Shown here in pieces: positions 26,881 through 34,803 of a stretch of 64,000 nucleotides of DNA. A program made the position numbers and the translations under genes. The notes beneath the pieces are model-generated. The model had not been told where the DNA came from. It saw nothing but the letters and a program-made list of their open reading frames with translations, and did not search any database. The stretch's first letter is position 1; the number at the start of each line of letters is the position of its first letter. Origin of the DNA: Rhodoblastus sp963703385 (GTDB lineage Bacteria > Pseudomonadota > Alphaproteobacteria > Rhizobiales > Beijerinckiaceae). Location: assembly GCA_963703385.1 (NCBI GenBank), contig OY969816.1:2356001-2420000 (forward strand), read 5' to 3'.

Positions 26881-27318
26881 CCGTTTCATTGGGACCGCTC
26901 GCCACCAGTCATGCGATGGGTTCGTCTTCGGGGGGTTGAAAAGCGCGACGGCCGAGCCAAAAATTGACCCTCGCCGGGCCGCCGGCCTGTTCGGCAAGAC
27001 GTTCGGCGGCTTGACCGTGCCGGCCCTGGTCAAGCCGGCCGCGCGCTCGCAAGGCGACGGAGGCGGATTTACGCTGGTCGCCTTGACATCCGCCAAACGG
27101 ATGAAATGATGCGAATGTAATCATATATCGCGCTCTGCGCGCGTGAGGCCCTATGCTTTTTGGCCGCGCGGGCGTTCGACCAAACCTCGAAGGCCCAAGC
27201 CTCGAAGGCCCAAGCCTCGCAGGCCCAAACCTCGAAGGCCCAAGCCTCGAAGGCCCAAGCCTTGAAGGCCCAAGCCTTGAAGGTCAATGTCAAAAGGCGA
27301 AACTCAACGGGAGGAATC
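26881..27318. other. Gene-free gap with a tandem repeat
   Basis: 438 bp without a convincing gene. It holds the 15-bp repeat array at 27179-27283 and ends in CGGGAGGAATC, the ribosome site of the next gene. An open + frame through the array translates to KAQAS repeats, which I regard as non-coding leader. Confidence 0.55.
27179..27283. repeat. 15-bp tandem repeat array, about seven copies
   Basis: The unit CCTCGAAGGCCCAAG repeats about seven times with single-base variants (CTCGCAGG, CCTTGAAGG), ending 35 bp before the ATG at 27319. There are no spacers, so it is not a CRISPR. Confidence 0.9.
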
Positions 27319-28101
27319 ATGACTGACGCTGTTATCGGACGCAGGGACGCGATCCTGGCCATGGGCCTTGGCCTCGCCGCCGGCCTCGCCGCCGAAAGCG
27401 CGAAGGCGGATGCGCCGAACTTGGTCCTTCCGGCCGGCTCCAGCTCGCTGGCGGATCTCGCCGCCAAGCTGGAAAAGGCCCCGCGCCGCCGCGATTTCAA
27501 GACCGTCCCGATGATTCTCGCCGACAAGAACGATTGGGATCACGAGGCGCTCGAAGCCGTTCTCGCCTATCGCGGCGCGCCCCGGCAGGCCTGGGACAAC
27601 ACCGACATCGCGAGCCCCTGGCTCAACGGCATGCGCAATGCGCTCAACACCCAGGTGTTCAGCTTCCAGCATCCCGACTTCTTCCTTGTCTCGGCGACCC
27701 ACGGCGTCGCGCATCTCGCGCTGCTCGATCAGGCGATGTGGGACAAATATCAGCTGCCCAAGCTGGCCGGCGACAAATTCGCGAAAAACACCTTCGTCGC
27801 CGAACAGCCCGGCGCCGCCGCCGACGCAAAAGATTTCCAGAACGGCGACGGCGTGTTTTCCTCGCACAATGTCTCGATTCCGGCGCTGATGCGCCGCGGC
27901 GTGGTTTTTCTCGCCTGCCACAATACGATGTGGGAAGTCTCGGAGAAGCTGATCAAGGGCGGCGTCAATCCCGACAAGCTTTCGCACGAGGCGATGGCGG
28001 CCGAACTGACCAATCACATCATTCCCGGCTGCGTCCTGACGCCCGGCATCGTCGGGACCTTGCCCGAACTGGCGGCGGCCGGCTTCTCCTACGTGAAATA
28101 A
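27319..28101 (+). CDS. Tat-exported DsrE-fold-like protein
   Basis: A 260-residue protein with a Tat-type signal (IGRRDAILAMGLGLAAGLA, cleavage near AESAKA). The mature part ends like DsrE-superfamily proteins: MRRGVVFLACHNTMWEV, then IIPGCVLTPGIVGTLPELAAAGFSYVK, with Cys residues in the expected loop. This suggests a periplasmic sulfur-binding or trafficking protein, unlike the cytoplasmic DsrEFH. The start is set by CGGGAGGAATC before ATG 27319. It is first of a run of exported and membrane proteins for sulfur handling. The assignment rests on C-terminal pattern only. Confidence 0.65.
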   Translation: MTDAVIGRRDAILAMGLGLAAGLAAESAKADAPNLVLPAGSSSLADLAAKLEKAPRRRDFKTVPMILADKNDWDHEALEAVLAYRGAPRQAWDNTDIASPWLNGMRNALNTQVFSFQHPDFFLVSATHGVAHLALLDQAMWDKYQLPKLAGDKFAKNTFVAEQPGAAADAKDFQNGDGVFSSHNVSIPALMRRGVVFLACHNTMWEVSEKLIKGGVNPDKLSHEAMAAELTNHIIPGCVLTPGIVGTLPELAAAGFSYVK

Positions 28102-28112
28102 GGAACAGGGAA

Positions 28113-29117
28113 ATGAAAATACTTTCGCGCGCGGCGCTGTTCGCCGCTGCGGCGCTTCTGGCCGTCGGCGCGTTTTTGGGCGCCTCCTCGGGCGCGCGGG
28201 CGGAAGGCGCGAAATTGCGTCCCGATTTCGCCCCGCCGTGGCAGGGCGGCGCCAACGACGATGTGCCGATGAGCCAGCGCGGCCTCGACTTTACCGAGCC
28301 GGACGCCGACAATCTCGCGGATTTCCATGGTTCGCCGCAGCACCCGAAACTGGCCCTGTTCTTCGGCGGCAATTATTATTTCGCCACCGCCGAACTGGTC
28401 GCCGCCTTCGAAGAACTCCATCCGGAATTCGCGGGCCGCGTCTATTGGGAGACGATCCCGCCCGGCCTGCTGGCGCAGCAGATCAAGGCGGGCGGAACCA
28501 TCACCGTCGGCAACATGACCTGGACGGTGAAGCCGGACGTCTATTTCGCCGGTTTCAAGAAGATCAAGCAATATGTCGACGAAAGCATGCTGAAGGCGCC
28601 GGGCGCGCCCTACGCTGCCAATACCCTGACGATCATGATCCCGAAAGACAATCCGGCCCATATCGCGGCCCTGGCCGACCTCGGCAAGCCTGGCGTCAAG
28701 CTCGTCATGCCCAATCCGGCCTATGAGGGCATCGGCCGCCAGATCAAGGCCTCGCTCGCCAAGGCGGGCGGCGACGCCCTCGTCAAGGCGGTCTACGAGA
28801 CCAAAGTCGCCAATGGCGAGACCATCCTGACCCATATCCATCATCGCCAGTCTCCGCTCTATCTGATGCAGGGCAAGGCGCAGGCGGGCGTCACCTGGCA
28901 GTCGGAGGCGATTTTCCAGGAGAAGGCGGGCCATCCGATCTCCCATGTCGATATTCCCGAGGCGCAGAACACGACCGCGATCTATGGCGGCGCCGTGGTC
29001 AACGGCGCTCCGCATCCGGAGGCCGCCAAAATGTGGCTCGAATTCATCCAATCGCCTCAATCGCTGACGATTTTCGAGAAATATGGCTTCAAGCCATACA
29101 AGGGCGCCGCCAACTAG
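28113..29117 (+). CDS. Periplasmic solute-binding protein (bacterial SBP type), orphan
   Basis: A 334-residue protein with a Sec signal peptide (ILSRAALFAAAALLAVGAFL, cleavage after GARA) and the layout of a two-lobed class II binding protein (KLALFFGGNYYFATAELVAA; LTIMIPKDNPAHIAALADL; EAAKMWLEFIQSPQSLTIFE). No ABC permease or ATPase gene is adjacent; the next genes are YeeE/YedE halves. It starts 11 bp after the exported DsrE-like gene, so the two share a transcript. The ligand is unknown; a sulfur oxyanion is possible from context. Confidence 0.8.
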   Translation: MKILSRAALFAAAALLAVGAFLGASSGARAEGAKLRPDFAPPWQGGANDDVPMSQRGLDFTEPDADNLADFHGSPQHPKLALFFGGNYYFATAELVAAFEELHPEFAGRVYWETIPPGLLAQQIKAGGTITVGNMTWTVKPDVYFAGFKKIKQYVDESMLKAPGAPYAANTLTIMIPKDNPAHIAALADLGKPGVKLVMPNPAYEGIGRQIKASLAKAGGDALVKAVYETKVANGETILTHIHHRQSPLYLMQGKAQAGVTWQSEAIFQEKAGHPISHVDIPEAQNTTAIYGGAVVNGAPHPEAAKMWLEFIQSPQSLTIFEKYGFKPYKGAAN

Positions 29118-29222
29118 GGCATGTTCCCGAAAAGTTGCTGGACTTTTCGGATCACAATATGCGGTAAAACAATGAAATAGCCGGGCGCGTTCGACTTCAG
29201 GATCCGCGAACGCGCTCTAACG
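29118..29222. repeat. Palindromic intergenic repeat, copy B
   Basis: GCATGTTCCCGAAAAGTTGC...ACTTTTCGG...ATATGC then AAACAATGAAATAG: the same architecture as the copy between dsrP and dsrO, diverged by roughly a quarter of positions. A second inverted pair GCGCGTTCG/CGAACGCGC follows. Confidence 0.6.
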
Positions 29223-29259
29223 GCCATAAGATCGGCGCCTGACACAGGGGAGGAGCACC

Positions 29260-29817
29260 ATGACGATGCGGACGGATCGCCTTTCGCAAGGCGCGAGAGG
29301 AGGCTGGCTTGACCTGTCGCCCTATCTCATCGGCGCGGCGCTCGGAGTTCTGAGCTGGATCGCCTTCGCCGTGGCGAAAGAACCGCTCGGCGTCACCACG
29401 GCTTTGTCGCGGGTCGGCCAGCCGGTCGCGGCGCTGTTCGTCGGCCCCAAGGCCGTCGCGAATAATTCCTACTGGGCGCCCATGCCCTTTTCCTGGGATT
29501 ACAGCATGTTGTTCCTGGTCGGCCTGATGGCCGGCGCCCTGGTTTCCTCGCTGGCGTCGGGAACCTTCCGTATCGAAGCCGTGCCACATTTCTGGCGCAA
29601 GCGCTTCGGCGGCTCGGTCATAAAGCGCTTCGTCGCCGCTTTTCTCGCGGGCGCGCTCCTGATGTTCGGCGCGCGCATGGCCGGCGGCTGCACCAGCGGC
29701 CATGGCCTGTCGGGGACCTTGCAGCTGGCTCTGTCGAGCTGGATCTTCATCGTCGTCGTCTTCGCCAGCGCCGTCATCGGCTCTCGGATCATTTTCGGAC
29801 GGAAGGCGACGCCATGA
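29260..29817 (+). CDS. YeeE/YedE-family sulfur transporter, N-terminal half
   Basis: A 185-residue membrane protein with four to five hydrophobic helices. LMFGARMAGGCTSGHGLSG is the YeeE/YedE signature: its Cys is the kind used to pass thiosulfate through the membrane. GGGGAGGAGCACC precedes the ATG. It overlaps the second half by ATGA. Full-length YeeE has both halves in one chain; here they are separate, as in two-gene PmpA/PmpB-type systems. The probable cargo is thiosulfate or a related sulfur species. Confidence 0.88.
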   Translation: MTMRTDRLSQGARGGWLDLSPYLIGAALGVLSWIAFAVAKEPLGVTTALSRVGQPVAALFVGPKAVANNSYWAPMPFSWDYSMLFLVGLMAGALVSSLASGTFRIEAVPHFWRKRFGGSVIKRFVAAFLAGALLMFGARMAGGCTSGHGLSGTLQLALSSWIFIVVVFASAVIGSRIIFGRKATP

Positions 29818-30338
29818 CTGTCATGCTCGCACTGGCGATTGGGTTCGTCTTCGGCTTCCTGCTCAAGCGCGCCCGGGTGACGGACAGCAATGTCGTCGAG
29901 GGCCAGTTCTGCTTCAGCGATTTCACATTGGCGAAAATGCTGCTTCCCGCCATTGTCATTGGCGGGCTGGGCGTCCTCGTTCTGGTCCATTTCGGCGCAA
30001 CGACCTATTACATCAAAGACGCCAATGTGCTCGCCGTGCTGCTCGGCGGCGCGATGTTCGGCCTGGCGGTGGCGGTTCTGGGCTATTGTCCGGGCACGGC
30101 CCTCGCCGCGACCGCCACCGGCAGCCTGCACGCCCTGGCCGCCGTCTTCGGCATGATCGCCGGCGCGATGCTTTACGCCTTCAGTTTCAGCTGGATCAAG
30201 GCGCATATCCTGAATGTCTGGGCCTTGGGCAAAGTCCGGCTTCCGCAGCTGACCGGCTTGCCAGATCTCGTCTGGCTGCTGGCCCTGGCCGTGCTCAGCC
30301 TGGCGTTTTTCGTTTGGCTGGAGCGCCGCTCGGCCTGA
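29814..30338 (+). CDS. YeeE/YedE-family sulfur transporter, C-terminal half
   Basis: A 174-residue membrane protein. GFLLKRARVTDSNVVEGQF and LGYCPGTALAATATGS (the second conserved Cys motif) mark it as the partner of the preceding gene. Four to five helices. Coupled translation (ATGA) indicates a heteromeric transporter. Confidence 0.88.
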   Translation: MTVMLALAIGFVFGFLLKRARVTDSNVVEGQFCFSDFTLAKMLLPAIVIGGLGVLVLVHFGATTYYIKDANVLAVLLGGAMFGLAVAVLGYCPGTALAATATGSLHALAAVFGMIAGAMLYAFSFSWIKAHILNVWALGKVRLPQLTGLPDLVWLLALAVLSLAFFVWLERRSA

Positions 30339-30414
30339 TTTTGGGCGCCGCCGGGCTCCGGCCGCGCCGCCATGGAAAAAACGCCGGCAAGGCGTGCGCA
30401 AAATTGGGGGGAAG

Positions 30415-32430
30415 ATGTTGAAGAAGCGCGCGCGCGCGCGTCTGGCCGCGTTTGCATGGGCCGTTTTGGCGATTGGCGGCGCCCCTGCGTGGGCCGCCCC
30501 GGCGGGCGAAGACGCCCTGGTCGCGCGCGGCGCTTATCTCGCGCATCTGGGCGATTGCGCCGCCTGCCACACCGCCGAGGGCGGCAAGCCCATGGCCGGC
30601 GGCCTCGGCTTCAAGACGCCCGGCGGCGCGGTTTATTCGACCAATATCACCCCCGATCCCAAGACCGGCATCGGCGGCTATACGCTCGAACAATTCAGCC
30701 GGGCGCTGCGCCGCGGCGTCGCGGCGGACGGCCATTTCCTCTACCCCGCCATGCCCTATCCTTCCTTTGCGAAGATCACCAACGAGGACATTGGGGCGCT
30801 CTATGCCTTCTTCATGAAAGGCGTCGCGCCGGTTGCACAGGCCAACAAGCCGGCGGAAATGCGCTTCCCCTTCAACATCCGCGCGAGCATGTTCTTGTGG
30901 AACCTGCTGTTCCTCGACAACAAGCCATTCGCCGCCGATCCCGCGAAGGACGCGCAATGGAATCGCGGCGCCTATATCATCGAAGGGCTCGGCCATTGTG
31001 GAGCCTGCCACACCCCGCGCGGCTTCGCGATGCAGGAAAAGGCCTATAGCAACGACAGTTCCAATTACCTCGCGGGATCGACCATCGGCCCCTGGCGCGC
31101 CATCGGCCTGCGCAACCTGACCTCCGAGGACGACCTCGTCGAACTGCTGAAGACCGGCGCCGAGAAACATACGATGGCCTTCGGTCCGATGACCGAGGTC
31201 ATTCACTACAGCACCCAATATTTCACCGACGACGACCTGCGGGCGACGGCGCGTTACCTCGTCTCGCTGGCGCCTCCCGGAACCAGGCCGCCCGTGGTCG
31301 AGGCCGGCGACGAAAAGGCGCTGTACGGAACGCGCGGCGGCCTTGGCTACGAGCAATTCTGCGCCTCCTGCCACCAGAGGAGCGGGCTCGGCGCGCCCAA
31401 CATTTTCCCGGCGCTCGCCGGCAATCCCGCCTTCCTTTCGGACGACCCGGCTTCGGTCCTCCATCTCGTCCTCGCCGGCGGAACCGCCGCGGCGACCAAG
31501 GCAAACGCGCATCAGTTCAACATGTCCGGCTTCGCCCGCCTGACCGACCAGGAGCTTGCGGAAATCCTGACCTTTGCCCGCAGCTCCTGGGGCAACAAGG
31601 CGAGCGCGGTCACCGCCGATCAGGTCAAGGCCATGCGCGCGGAACTGGCGCTGCCGGCGCCCGAGCCCAGGACGATTCTGACGCCACGGCTCGCCGATCT
31701 GCTGGCCGACCCCAATTCAGTCCAGCTGATCCAGGGCCTGCGCCTGATGGCGCAGACGCACAAGCTGCTGCCCAAAAATGTCGGCGACGCGCTGGACTGC
31801 AATTCCTGCCACCTCGACGGCGGCACGATCGCCAAAGCCTCGCCCTATTTCGGCGTCGTGACCCTGTTTCCGACCTACAACAAGCGCGCCGGCCGCGTGA
31901 TCACCATCGAGGACCGGCTGAACGGCTGCTTCCAGCGCTCGATGCATGGCGCGGCCCTGCCGCCGGATTCGCCGGAAATGAAGGCGATGATCGCCTATAT
32001 GGCCTGGCTGAAGGGCGAGAAGGGGCCGGACGGAAAGATCCTCGGTCGTGGCCTGCCCAAGCTCGACCATGCGATGAAGCCGGACTCCGCCCATGGCGAG
32101 AAGGTCTTTTCCGAAAAATGCGCCGTCTGCCACGGCAAGAACGGCGAAGGAACCAAGAGCGCCGCCGGCGACTGGATTTTCCCGCCGCTGTGGGGCGACC
32201 AATCTTTCAACATCGGCGCCGGCATGTCGCGCGCTTATACGGGCGCCGGATTCGTCAAGGCGAACATGCCGATCGCCCATCAGGTCAAGTTCCCGCAAGA
32301 TCAAGGCGGACTATCGGACCAGGACGCGCTCGACGTTGCAGACTTCTTCACCCGCCAGCCGCGGTCGGATTTCCCGCCCAAGGTTAACGATTGGCCGAAG
32401 GGCGATAAGCCCTTCGACACCCGCTACTGA
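30415..32430 (+). CDS. Five-haem cytochrome c: AdhB-like trihaem part fused to a TsdA-type thiosulfate dehydrogenase
   Basis: A 671-residue periplasmic protein with a signal peptide (residues 1-28). Part 1 (~30-400) has three haem sites CAACH (48-52), CGACH (195-199) and CASCH (316-320), laid out as in the cytochrome subunit of membrane alcohol/aldehyde dehydrogenases. Part 2 (~420-671) matches TsdA: haem CNSCH (462-466), the RLNGCFQRSMHG motif whose Cys505 corresponds to the unusual axial Cys ligand of the catalytic haem, haem CAVCH (569-573), and KANMP with the likely Met ligand. TsdA interconverts thiosulfate and tetrathionate; the fused cytochrome would carry electrons onward. The ATG at 30415 follows GGGGGAAG. 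The gene is intact. Confidence 0.85.
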   Translation: MLKKRARARLAAFAWAVLAIGGAPAWAAPAGEDALVARGAYLAHLGDCAACHTAEGGKPMAGGLGFKTPGGAVYSTNITPDPKTGIGGYTLEQFSRALRRGVAADGHFLYPAMPYPSFAKITNEDIGALYAFFMKGVAPVAQANKPAEMRFPFNIRASMFLWNLLFLDNKPFAADPAKDAQWNRGAYIIEGLGHCGACHTPRGFAMQEKAYSNDSSNYLAGSTIGPWRAIGLRNLTSEDDLVELLKTGAEKHTMAFGPMTEVIHYSTQYFTDDDLRATARYLVSLAPPGTRPPVVEAGDEKALYGTRGGLGYEQFCASCHQRSGLGAPNIFPALAGNPAFLSDDPASVLHLVLAGGTAAATKANAHQFNMSGFARLTDQELAEILTFARSSWGNKASAVTADQVKAMRAELALPAPEPRTILTPRLADLLADPNSVQLIQGLRLMAQTHKLLPKNVGDALDCNSCHLDGGTIAKASPYFGVVTLFPTYNKRAGRVITIEDRLNGCFQRSMHGAALPPDSPEMKAMIAYMAWLKGEKGPDGKILGRGLPKLDHAMKPDSAHGEKVFSEKCAVCHGKNGEGTKSAAGDWIFPPLWGDQSFNIGAGMSRAYTGAGFVKANMPIAHQVKFPQDQGGLSDQDALDVADFFTRQPRSDFPPKVNDWPKGDKPFDTRY

Positions 32431-32568
32431 AACTTCGCCTTTGCGCGGAGCCTTGAAAAAAGGTCTGACGCGCTGCGCGGATTCCGCTCGACATTCCAAC
32501 AAATACGAATAATCTGATCCGACAAAAATGGGCGACTAATCGTAACGTCCGCAATGTGGGAGGGGAGC

Positions 32569-33857
32569 ATGGCAGAAATCGTCATCATGGGCGCCGGGCT
32601 TGGCGGCACCATCATGGCCTATGAAATGAAGGACCATATGCGTCCGGAGGACCGGCTGACAGTCGTCACCAAGGATCCGGTCTATCATTTCGTGCCGTCG
32701 CAATCCATGGGTTCCGGTCGGCTGGCGCACCCGCGAATCGATTGAGGTCGATCTCGCCCCGACTTTCGCCAAGCGCGGCATCAATTTCAAGCCGGTCCCG
32801 GTCGCCAAGATGGACCCCGAGGCCAACAGCCTGGAGCTCGAGGACGGCTCGAAGATTTCATACGATTATCTGATCATCGCCACCGGGCCGGAACTGGCGT
32901 TCGACGAGATCGAGGGCCTGGGGCCACAACGGTTTCACCACCTCGATCTGCCATATCGACCACGCCGAAAAGGCGGCCGTGAGCTTCGAGGACTTCTGCA
33001 AGAAGCCTGGCCCGATCATCACCGGCGCGGTGCAGGGCGCGTCCTGCTATCGGTCCGGCCTATGAATTCACCTTCATTCTCGAGACCGAGCTGCGCCGTC
33101 GCAAGATTCGCGACCAGGTGCCGATGACCTTCGTGACCTCCGAGCCCTATGTCGGCCATCTCGGCCTCGACGGCGTCGGCGACACCAAGGGCCTGCTCGA
33201 AAGCGAGATGCGCGAGCAGCACATCAAGTGGATGACCAACTCGCGGGTGAAGAAGGTCGAAGCCGGCAAGATGACCGTCGAGGAAGTCGCCGACGACGGC
33301 TCCGTCGCAGGCGACCCACGAACTGCCTTTCGGCTATGTCGATGATGCTGCCGGCCTTCCGCGGCATCAAGCCGCTGCGCGGCATCGACGGCCTGGTCAA
33401 TCCGCGCGGCTTCGTCCTCGTCGACAAGCATCAGCAGAACCCGAAATTCAAGAACGTCTTCTCCGTCGGCGTCTGCGTCGCCATCCCGCCAATGGGACCG
33501 ACGCCGGTTCCCTGCGGCGTGCCGAAGACCGGATTCATGATCGAATCCATGGTCACCGCGACGGCCAAGAACATCGGCGAGCTCCTGCGCGGGCGCCAGC
33601 CGATCTATCGCGGCACCTGGAACGCGATCTGTCTGGCGGATTTCGGCGACAGCGGCATCGCTTTCGTCGCCCAGCCGCAGATCCCGCCGCGCAATGTCAA
33701 CTGGTCGGGCCAGGGCCGCTGGGTCCACGCCGCCAAGATCGGCTTCGAGAAATATTTCATCCGCAAGATGCGCAAGGGTGAAAGCGAGCCGTTCTATGAA
33801 TCCGCCGCCCTCAGCATGATGGGCATCGCCAAGCTCAAGAACGTCACGACGGACTGA
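32569..33857 (+). pseudogene. sqr: Sulfide:quinone oxidoreductase, disrupted by several frameshifts
   Basis: Joined across frames the sequence gives a complete SQR of about 430 residues: EIVIMGAGLGGTIMAYEM (FAD site), VGWRTRESIEVDLAPTFAKR, ISYDYLIIATGPELAFDEI, GASC then AYEFTFILETELRRR, SVGVCVAIPPMGPTPVPCG (redox Cys), KTGFMIESMV. At least four single-base shifts are needed, near 32710, 32930, 33050 and 33310-33345. Either a true pseudogene or assembly error; the residues between shifts are well conserved, which favours error or very recent decay. If functional it would oxidise sulfide to polysulfide at the membrane. Confidence 0.8.
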
Positions 33858-33864
33858 ACCAGAC

Positions 33865-33883
33865 GCGCCGGCTCCGCCGGCGC
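33865..33883 (+). other. Intercistronic stem-loop
   Basis: GCGCCGGC and GCCGGCGC form a perfect 8-bp stem with a TCC loop between sqr and dsrE2. No T-run, so not a classical terminator. Confidence 0.55.
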
Positions 33884-33907
33884 GCATCCAATACCAGGGA
33901 AAGCAAA

Positions 33908-34414
33908 ATGACTGATAAGACCGCCGACGGCGCCAACGCCAAATCCATGACGATCATCGTCACCAAAGGATCGCTCGACTGGGCCTATCCGCCCCTGATC
34001 CTGGCGACCACCGCGGCCGCCATGGGCGTCGACGTCACCTTGTTCTTCACCTTTTACGGCCTTGAAATCCTCAAGAAGAAGCTGGACCTTCAGGTGACGG
34101 CGCTCGGCAACGCGGCGATGAAAATGCCGATGATGGGCATGCATATGGCGATGCCGAACATCGTCAACATGCTCCCCGGCGTCGACGCCGGCGCGACGAC
34201 CATGATGAAGAACCTGATCAAGAGCAAGGGCGTCGCCTCGATCGAGGAGCTGCGTGAAGCGGCGATCGAGTCCGACGTGAAAATCATCGCCTGCCAGATG
34301 ACGCTCGACCTGTTCGAATACAAGGCGTCGGACCTGATCGCCGGCATCGAGATCGGCGGCGCGGCGACCTATATGGAAAAGGCGCTGAAATCCGAGATCA
34401 ATCTCTTCATCTGA
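33908..34414 (+). CDS. dsrE2: DsrE2-like sulfurtransferase
   Basis: A 168-residue DsrE/F-superfamily protein: MTIIVTKGSLDWAYPPLILA, then FFTFYGLEILKK, then a Met-rich patch (MKMPMMGMHMAMPN), then VKIIACQMTLDLF with the single candidate sulfur-binding Cys. DsrE2 proteins pair with TusA and rhodanese in cytoplasmic sulfur relays, and TusA follows 38 bp downstream. The hydrophobic Met-rich middle suggests membrane association. Confidence 0.88.
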   Translation: MTDKTADGANAKSMTIIVTKGSLDWAYPPLILATTAAAMGVDVTLFFTFYGLEILKKKLDLQVTALGNAAMKMPMMGMHMAMPNIVNMLPGVDAGATTMMKNLIKSKGVASIEELREAAIESDVKIIACQMTLDLFEYKASDLIAGIEIGGAATYMEKALKSEINLFI

Positions 34415-34452
34415 AGTTTCACCACCAAACCAAAAAACGAGGAAACGAGGAA

Positions 34453-34683
34453 ATGATGGCTGATAAAACGCTCGACGCCAAGGGTCTGAACTGCCCGCTG
34501 CCGATCCTGCGCGCGAAGAAGACTCTCAAGGAAGTGCCCGCCGGCGGCACGCTTGAAGTCCTCGCGACCGACCCCGGCTCGGTCGCCGACTTCGCCGCCT
34601 TCTGCCGCACCACCGGCAATGAACTGGTCGAATCGACGTCCAGCGCCGGCGTCTATCGCTTCGTGATCAAGCACGTCGCCTGA
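34453..34683 (+). CDS. tusA: TusA-family sulfur carrier
   Basis: A 76-residue protein with the TusA motif LNCPLPIL (Cys14), which carries persulfide sulfur. CGAGGAAACGAGGAA precedes the ATG; a second ATG three bases later is equally possible. With DsrE2 it would bring sulfur from import or thiosulfate to DsrEFH. A strong terminator follows, so this closes the island's + strand transcript. Confidence 0.94.
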   Translation: MMADKTLDAKGLNCPLPILRAKKTLKEVPAGGTLEVLATDPGSVADFAAFCRTTGNELVESTSSAGVYRFVIKHVA

Positions 34684-34709
34684 TCGTCACACCAGACGGC
34701 AATCGCCGC

Positions 34710-34747
34710 ACGGCCCGCCTCTGACCGGAGGCGGGCCGTTCGCTTTT
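34710..34747. terminator. Strong hairpin terminator between tusA and glcF
   Basis: A 12-bp perfect stem ACGGCCCGCCTC / GAGGCGGGCCGT with a 6-nt loop, followed by TTCGCTTTT. It can end both convergent transcripts. Confidence 0.75.
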
Positions 34748-34803
34748 GCGAAAGCCCAGGCCAGGATCCGCCGCTCTTTTCGACGAGCCGGACGGGTTGG
34801 CGG

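Noticed and set aside
27179..27283. CRISPR array
   Set aside because: Units are contiguous 15-mers without spacers and there are no cas genes in the window.
27160..27318. KAQAS-repeat N-terminal extension of the Tat DsrE-like protein
   Set aside because: It is only the translation of a 15-bp DNA repeat; a strong ribosome site and a proper Tat signal start at 27319.
32431..32568. Terminator after the five-haem cytochrome gene
   Set aside because: No stable stem followed by a T-run was found.
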